Assembly: GCF_026213295.1 (NCBI RefSeq)
Contig: NC_079419.1
Location: 10,724,300 to 10,788,299, forward strand
From: Gadus chalcogrammus
Taxonomy: Eukaryota > Chordata > Actinopteri > Gadiformes > Gadidae
Direction of reading: 5' to 3'
Length of the DNA: 64,000 bases
Part shown: positions 58,811 to 64,000 of the stretch, in pieces
How positions within the stretch are numbered: position 1 is the stretch's first letter
Layout: each line of letters begins with the position of its first letter
Translations under genes and position numbers: made by a program
Notes under the pieces: model-generated
What the model was told of the DNA's origin: nothing
Seen by the model: only the letters and a program-made list of their open reading frames with translations
Databases searched by the model: none

Positions 58811-61800
58811 GTGAGTACACACAGCGGGGGCTGTAAAGTAACTCCACCCACAAAATACAAAATACCTTAGTTGATCCACGCTAGTAGAGAGAAGATGTGT
58901 ACAAAACTTAAACTACGTTATCCATGCTATAGATGGAGCACTACAGCAGCCCTACTCTTGTTCATGTCATTTTAGTTTAACACTGGTTAAAGGTTAACTC
59001 TGTAAACCTCTCTAGATTGACACTAGTAAAGGTTAACCATGTTAACCTCTGGTTTAACACTAGTTAAAGGTTAGCCATGTAAACTTCTCTAGTTTAACAA
59101 TAGTAAATAGCATAAAGATGTGTATCCAGCTGTTCTGCCCTTTCCATAAAACATAAAAAAATATATACATATCTATATACTTTTTTAATCGAAATATTAG
59201 ATTATGTAAATTTTCTCATCGTTTGATGCTAAAATCGAAATCACGATCAAATTTCGATTAATCGCCCAGCCCTTCTAGTAAAGGATATCATCTGTAGTAG
59301 CTCATTGGCTCCCCTCTGGCACCTCCCCCTCTTGCCCCTTCCCATCGGGCTCCTCCCCCAGGCGAGTTCTGATTGACACCGGGGAGCGCGGCGTGCCAGA
59401 GTACATCAGCTCTCTGCGGGGAGCGCTGCGGCAGGCCGACGCCACCATCCAGGAGGTGCTGCTCACCCACTGGCACCACGACCACGTGGGGGGCGTGGCT
59501 GACGTCCACCGTGACATCACAGGTCCCCAATCACCTCGTTAATTAAAGGGTCAGACGCCAGGGGGATTAGCCTTTCTAAGTCTGGATTACATATTTATTC
59601 AATATTAAATTATGTGACGCATATTTGATATATATTTGATATTTTTTTATTGCTGTCCAAAGCCTGTGTTTCTCCTTCCCTCTTGGCTCCTCCTCCCCCT
59701 CCTGGCTCCTCCCATTCCTTCAGGTGTCGACGTGCCTGTGAGCAAACTGCGGCGCACTGAGGGGAGGTCAGAGGAGGAGGAGCGGGGGAAGGGCTACACC
59801 TACCTCTCTGACGGAGACGTCATCCGGACGGAAGGAGCTACTCTCACGTCAGTCTTCAACCAACACCTAGCTAGCTAACACCGGCTAGCGGACACCAGCT
59901 CGCGGACATCAGCTAGCTAACACTAGTTAGGGAACACCAGCTTGCAGACACCTCTATCTGCTACTCACTATCTTTCTGACTAACTAACTAATTAGCTAAC
60001 AAGTAACATGTCTCTTACTGTCTGCTATCACATAAGATATCTAATGTTGCCAATCACTCACTATCTAACTAACTAACTCTGTACAAAGTGATCTGGTAGA
60101 GCGGTGAGTGTGACCTGTTATTACCCAGGGTGCTGTTCATCCCGTGCCTCTGACCTGAGCTGTGTTCGAAATCGTTCCCTGTCACGGATATAGTGCACTA
60201 TATAGGGTGCTCGCCATTTTGTAGTGGTGTTCGAATTCTCAGTAGTTAATTTCATGCACTATATAGTGGATTTAAAATACCCAAAATTTGAGTGAACATA
60301 CGATGTTCCCTACATGTTACTCCCGTATACCACAATGCAATGCGGTCGTGTTTTTCCGGAGGAGAAGAAGAAGCTGAATCTCCGGCTTTCGTTTAGAAAT
60401 GTCAACAATTTATTTGGGATTTAACATAGAAAATGTAACATTCAAAATTGATTAAAAAAACATTGATCAAGGAAATGTAACATTCAACATCAATACAACT
60501 TCCAGCTTTGCGATGACGTTCAGCGTAGTGTCCGAATTCTCGTTTGTTCGTTCCCTATATAGTGCACTATATCATGAACACTATATAGTGAGTGAGTGAA
60601 TAGGGAACGATTTCGGACACAGCTCAGGTGTGACCTGTGATTACCCAGGGTGCTGTTCACCCCGGGCCTCTGACCAGGTGTGACCTGTGATTACCCAGGG
60701 TGCTGTTCACCCCGGGCCTCTGACCAGGTGTGACCTGTGATTACCCAGGGTGCTGTTCACCCCGGGCCTCTGACCAGGTGTGACCTGTGATTACCCAGGG
60801 TGCTGTTCACCCCGGGCCTCTGACCAGGTGTGACCTGTGATTACCCAGGGTGCTGTTCACCCCGGGCCTCTGACCAGGTGTGACCTGTGATTACCCAGGG
60901 TACTGTTCACCCCGGGCCACTCCGACGACCACATGGCTCTGCTGCTGCAGGAGGAGGGGGCCGTGTTCTCGGGGGACTGCATCCTTGGGGAGGGCACTGC
61001 AGTGTTCGAGGACCTCCACGACTACATGGGGTCCCTGGAGCGCCTGATGGGGCTCCGGCCCACCCTCATCTACCCAGGTACTGGGAGCTGGTACTGGTCA
61101 TACTGGGAGCTGGTACTAGGAGCTGGTACTGGTTATACTGGGAGTAGGTACTGGTTATTCTAGGAGTAGGTACTGGTTATGCTGGAAGCAGGTACTGGTT
61201 ATTCTGGGAGTAGGTACTGGTTATGCTGGGAGCTGGTACTGGTTATACTGGAAGCCTTTACTGGTTATACCAGGAGCAGGTACTGGTTATACTTGGAGCT
61301 TGTATGGTTATACTGGGAGCTGGTACTCGTTATACTTGGAGCTGCCCAGTACAAGCACAGTCTGCTACTGGTTCTACTGGGAGCTGTACAAGTTCCACAA
61401 TAGAAGTCTCTCTAGACCTCCACAATAGAAGCCTCTCTGTAACCTCCAAAATAAAAGCCCTGTGTGTCCCCAAGGCCACGGCCCTGTGGTGACGGAGGCG
61501 GGCCCTAAGATCCAGCACTACATCAGCCACAGGAAGCAGCGCGAGCAGAGCATCCTGTCCGCCCTCCAGGCTGCCGCCGGGACCAGCTTCACCTCCACGC
61601 AGCTGGTCCACATCATCTACAAGGTGAGGACCTGCCCCCACTGGGTGAGGCAGGTCCCTCCCGGGGGTGAGGACCTGTCTCAACCCCGGGGATAAGGACC
61701 TGTCTCACCCCGGGCCCTTTAAAGGAACAGGCTTGTCAGTGTGTGTGTGTGTGTGTGCGTTTGTTTGTGTGTGTGTGTGTGTGTTATTGTTTATCTTTTT

Positions 61801-62272
61801 GTGTTATGATGTGTTTGTGTGTCTGTGTGTGTTACTTATTGTGTGTGTTGTAATGTGTGTGATATTGTGTGTTTCAGGACACTCCCCAGCACCTCCACGG
61901 TGCGGCTGAGGTGAACCTTGTCCACCACCTGAAGAAGCTGGAGAGAGAGGCCAAGATACACCTGGGTACCTCCCCCTAACCCCCCCCCCCCCCCCCCCAC
62001 CGGGTACCTCCCCCTAACCCCACCCGGTACATACCCCTCTGTCTGTCTCTGTCTTTCCGTCTGGCTGGCTAACTGTCTGTCTCTCTTTCTATCTGTCTGT
62101 CTGACAAACTGTCTGTCTCTCTGTCTGTCTGCCTGGCTAACTGTCTGTCTCTCTTTCTATCTGTCTGTCTGACAAACTGTCCGTCTCTCTGTCTGTCTGC
62201 CTGACCAACTGTCTGTCTGTCTTTCCAGTGGAAGACTCCTCCCCGACGGTCCGATGGAAGAGCAACCTGTAA
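58689..62272 (+). CDS. lactb2: lactb2, metallo-beta-lactamase-fold endoribonuclease, 7 exons, complete
   Basis: Exons 58689-58810, 59362-59522, 59724-59847, 60899-61077, 61475-61623, 61878-61965 and 62229-62272 sum to 867 nt (288 codons plus stop), the same length as human LACTB2 (288). All junctions are GT-AG and phases match. The protein starts [40 protein letters not shown] is a near-invariant LACTB2 opening. Zinc ligands: THWHHDH (H77, H79, D81, H82), TPGH (H143), FSGDC (D162) and YPGHGP (H197), so both metal sites are intact. The C-terminal winged-helix-like part ends VRWKSNL. Family knowledge: a mitochondrial-matrix single-strand endoribonuclease. The start ATG has A at -3 and no alternative in-frame ATG nearby. 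No obvious presequence is visible, as in the human protein. Confidence 0.97.
59362..59522 (+). CDS. lactb2: lactb2 exon 2: HxHxDH metal motif
   Basis: 161 nt between cctcccccag and ACAG|gtcccc. Contains [15 protein letters not shown] and the signature [10 protein letters not shown], giving His77, His79, Asp81 and His82 in the mature numbering. The acceptor tract is C-rich. Confidence 0.96.
59724..59847 (+). CDS. lactb2: lactb2 exon 3
   Basis: 124 nt between ttccttcag and CTCAC|gtcagt. Reads [20 protein letters not shown] then [19 protein letters not shown]. An acidic EEEE insert replaces the human NPQREEIIG region, a variable loop of the family. Confidence 0.95.
60106..60927. repeat. 50-bp minisatellite carrying the lactb2 exon 4 splice acceptor
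   Basis: Six contiguous units start at 60628, 60678, 60728, 60778, 60828 and 60878, plus one at about 60106-60154 split off by the MITE. Consensus gtgtgacctgtgattaccca followed by gggtgctgttcaccccgggc and ctctgaccag. The last unit runs into exon 4, so its second half is coding. Confidence 0.96.
60155..60627. mobile_element. MITE with 26-bp terminal inverted repeats in lactb2 intron 3
   Basis: Left terminus ctgagctgtgttcgaaatcg... (60155-60180) is the complement of the right terminus (60602-60627) with one mismatch. Subterminal tatagtgcactatata motifs occur at both ends. It splits the first unit of the 50-bp splice-acceptor minisatellite from the others. The target duplication is not clear. 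No coding capacity. Confidence 0.8.
60899..61077 (+). CDS. lactb2: lactb2 exon 4: PGH and GD metal motifs
   Basis: 179 nt. The acceptor ttacccag|G at 60897-60898 is the last of seven tandem copies of the same splice site. Reads [27 protein letters not shown] and ends LIYP(G). The donor CCAG|gtactggg is itself the seed of a downstream minisatellite. His143 and Asp162 are metal ligands. Confidence 0.95.
61077..61390. repeat. 22-bp minisatellite repeating the lactb2 exon 4 donor
   Basis: About thirteen units of ctgggagctggtactggtta ta. Several contain caggtactgg, identical to the true donor context ccag|gtactgg at 61077/61078. Confidence 0.9.
61475..61623 (+). CDS. lactb2: lactb2 exon 5
   Basis: 149 nt between gtccccaag and AAG|gtgagg. 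Completes YPGHGPVV (His197 ligand) and continues [17 protein letters not shown] then [11 protein letters not shown], the C-terminal helical part. Confidence 0.95.
61740..61875. repeat. Degenerate TG tract in lactb2 intron 5
   Basis: gtgtgtgtgtgtgtgtgcgt and variants up to the acceptor of exon 6. Confidence 0.92.
61878..61965 (+). CDS. lactb2: lactb2 exon 6
   Basis: 88 nt between tgtttcag and CTGG|gtacct, reading [20 protein letters not shown] then LEREAKIHL. It corresponds to the [22 protein letters not shown] segment of the human enzyme. Confidence 0.95.
62035..62225. repeat. (CTGT)n-type repeat in lactb2 intron 6
   Basis: Two longer units of ggctaactgtctgtctctct followed by ttctatctgtctgtctgac. 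Confidence 0.93.
62229..62272 (+). CDS. lactb2: lactb2 exon 7 and stop
   Basis: 44 nt after tctttccag, reading (V)[13 protein letters not shown] and TAA at 62270-62272. The terminal W-K-x-x-L matches the human KKWKAHL end. Confidence 0.94.
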
Positions 62273-62718
62273 CCAGAGAATGCCCACATATGGACATCCA
62301 GTATAGAGGAAGGCCTATTTATGGGAATCCTGTACACAGGCACCCTATAAGGACATCCTGTGTACATTTGATTCTTTGTCCAAGCAGCGTCTGATCCTGG
62401 TCAGTGGATCGGTGACACTGGGAATGGACATCTGTACCGTAGCCAATGGGGTCACTGTGCTTCTTCCTTAAACCACACCCCCCTGCTCTCATTTGCTCGG
62501 AGTAATGTCAATCCCTTCATTTGTAGTGTAAACAAGCTTAGGACAGCAGAGAGTACAACTGTTTCCTTCAAACTAGAAGAAACCTTTTCCTTTATGATGC
62601 GTAAACGCTCTGTGTGTCTTTTAGCGGCTACTGTTTGTTTAGAAGTCATTGAAGGAGGTGTGGTGTAGCTCGACCTGTTGTCCGCCAGGTGGCGCTGTCT
62701 GTCAGGAGGACGGCCTGA

Positions 62719-62880
62719 AATAAACACGCATGCTGTACTGTATTGTTTTATTCGTGTTTTATTGATGCTTGGTTGGTTTTATCCACTGGATAAATGACAT
62801 GACCATGAAGACCTCCCTCAAGCGTCACCAGAGCTGAATGTATTCCCCGATACTTGAAAAGGCTTTTAAAGAAAAATAAA
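62719..62880 (+). terminator. Candidate lactb2 poly(A) signals
   Basis: Two AATAAA hexamers, at 62719-62724 (followed by a GT/T-rich stretch) and 62875-62880, about 450 and 600 bp past the stop. The first is the better candidate because a T-rich downstream element follows. Confidence 0.55.
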
Positions 62881-62999
62881 GATTTTGACGTCAAGCATTG
62901 TCAGTTTAAAAAATTTGAACTATTACATATTTGATGTAGTTTATACAGACTAATAATTCTGACGCAGTGTTGCATTTCGTATCGCGAGCTGGAGCCAGT

Positions 63000-63110
63000 G
63001 CGTGTTCTTGCGTGCGTGTGCGTGAGTATGTGTGTGCGTTTATATTCGTGTGTGTGCATGCACTTGTGTTTGCGTGTGCGTGCGCGTGCGCGTTTGTGTG
63101 TGTCTGTGGT
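63000..63110. repeat. Degenerate TG/CG tract
   Basis: gtgtgcgtgagtatgtgtgt and gcgtgcgcgtgcgcgtttgt. Confidence 0.88.
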
Positions 63111-63275
63111 AACGAGATGAATCCCGCGGTGGGGGAGGCGGACTCTAAAAGATAAACAGACAGTCGATATGGCGTCGACAGCAGCAGCTCTTGACACTGC
63201 TCGGACCCGGCCCACCGGCTCCTGACTGGGGGACGTTCACCACCTCACTACCCGGGGGAAGAGCTCCAACTTGGG
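63100..63275 (+). promoter_or_regulatory. Probable promoter and non-coding first exon of a downstream gene
   Basis: After the TG-rich stretch at 63000-63105 the sequence becomes CpG-richer (cgatatggcgtcgacag, ggacccggcccaccgg) and ends with a consensus donor, ttggg|gtaagt, at 63275/63276. The only ATG there (63168) opens an 18-codon frame, so a 5' UTR exon is more likely. The gene itself is beyond the window and not identified. Confidence 0.35.
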
Positions 63276-63539
63276 GTAAGTTTTGGTGGGCTGGCCTGCG
63301 GTGGTTACGCTACCGGTTGTAACTAATTTCACAGCGGATTGTATGTGGGGCGTCACGGCGAACTATTCTCATTCTAAACCGAACTAAGTCCCAACGGTGA
63401 TGGACTGGAGAGGGACCGGTCGGAGTGTCCGCGATGAGGGACTGGAGTGTCCGTGTTGAGGGACCGGAGGGTATGACAACAGAGAGTCTGGGAGCCTTCA
63501 ACCTGCTGCTCCAGAGGCCGGGACGGTCCGGGATGTGTG

Positions 63540-64000
63540 CTAATGTGGGGGTTAGGGTCCCTTAAGGTAAAGGGTTAGGGTATCTTAACGTCAAGGGTTA
63601 AGGGTCGACTAAGTGTTTTAGTTGCCCTTATTTCCTAAGTTTTGCTGTTGGAGATACATTCTGAAGTAAAAAGGCAATAAAGGGTAAAGCTTCACCTAAA
63701 CAGTGGGTTCCCCTAAGTCTTGGTTGATGCTCTTGGGTCGACAGAGTGTTTGATTGAAGTCTCAGTGGTGAGGGGTAGACATGAGCTCTGTGGATGATCC
63801 AGTCGATCAGGGTTAGTTGAGGAAGACTGTCTCACTTTGGGGGTGGGTTGATGAAGACTGTCATATTGCGGGGGTTAGTTGATGAAAACTCTCATTGGTC
63901 AGGGTTAGTTTATGAAGACTCATTGTGGGGGATTAGTAGATGAAGACTATCTCATTGTTTGGGGTCAGGGTTAGTTGATGAAGACTCTCATTGTTAGGGG
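63540..64000. repeat. Degenerate repeats at right edge
   Basis: ggttagggtcccttaaggta-type words at 63548-63610, then units of gttagttgatgaagactctc attg from 63800 to the end. No exon seen. Confidence 0.75.

Noticed and set aside
61330..61683. 117-residue minus-strand frame over lactb2 exon 5
   Set aside because: Antisense shadow of the coding exon; no homology or splice support.
63548..63605. Telomere-like ggttaggg words near the right edge
   Set aside because: Isolated, irregular copies; not a tandem telomeric array.

Overview
The window is vertebrate nuclear DNA, most probably from a ray-finned (teleost) fish. The support is: multi-exon genes with GT-AG introns; two recognisable vertebrate genes; a miR-153 precursor; very dense CA/TG, CT and tetranucleotide microsatellites; minisatellites in almost every intron; and a repeat fauna of L2/Rex1-like and other non-LTR retrotransposons, Harbinger-like and hAT-like DNA elements, and a tRNA-derived SINE. 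There is no bacterial-type operon, CRISPR array or plasmid or phage feature. Most long open frames are by-products of tandem repeats whose unit is a multiple of 3 or lacks stops.

Region 1 (about 6.9-45.3 kb, + strand) is the 3' half of a ptprn2 (phogrin/IA-2beta) orthologue. Twelve exons run from the end of the luminal ectodomain through the transmembrane helix and juxtamembrane segment to the whole pseudophosphatase domain. Human PTPRN2 hosts MIR153-2, and a near-identical mir-153 hairpin lies here at 40120-40206 between exons 8 and 9. Two places in the gene look damaged. The exon with the catalytic P-loop (42728-42814) carries about 22 scattered extra bases, and the last exon has about 5 extra bases just before the expected stop. 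Both lie in repeat-rich sequence and fit uncorrected long-read insertions better than a dead gene, because the other ten exons are intact. An intragenic CpG-rich block at 17.5-18.0 kb has an RFX-type X-box and a TATA box.

Region 2 (about 45.3-58.5 kb) is intergenic and full of mobile elements: a 46.2-46.8 kb fold-back element, a Harbinger-type MITE with perfect 25-bp termini, a LINE 3' fragment, a family of 'cggtggaaa' MITE pieces, a CRE-like minisatellite, a near-pure poly-G tract, and a minus-strand LINE. That LINE is split by a 2.1-kb insertion carrying exon-like open frames with splice sites, a stop codon and a poly(A) signal.

Region 3 (58.69-62.27 kb, + strand) is a complete seven-exon lactb2 orthologue of 288 codons, a metallo-beta-lactamase-fold endoribonuclease. 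Its exon 4 is flanked on both sides by minisatellites that copy its own splice sites. Region 4 (about 63.1 kb to the end) looks like the promoter and non-coding first exon of a further gene that continues outside the window.

The two protein-coding genes have no evident functional link and are simply neighbours. The recurring theme is tandem amplification of splice-site or SINE sequence: decoy acceptors before ptprn2 exon 7, repeated CTAAC branch-point-like motifs before ptprn2 exon 4, and duplicated acceptors and donors around lactb2 exon 4.
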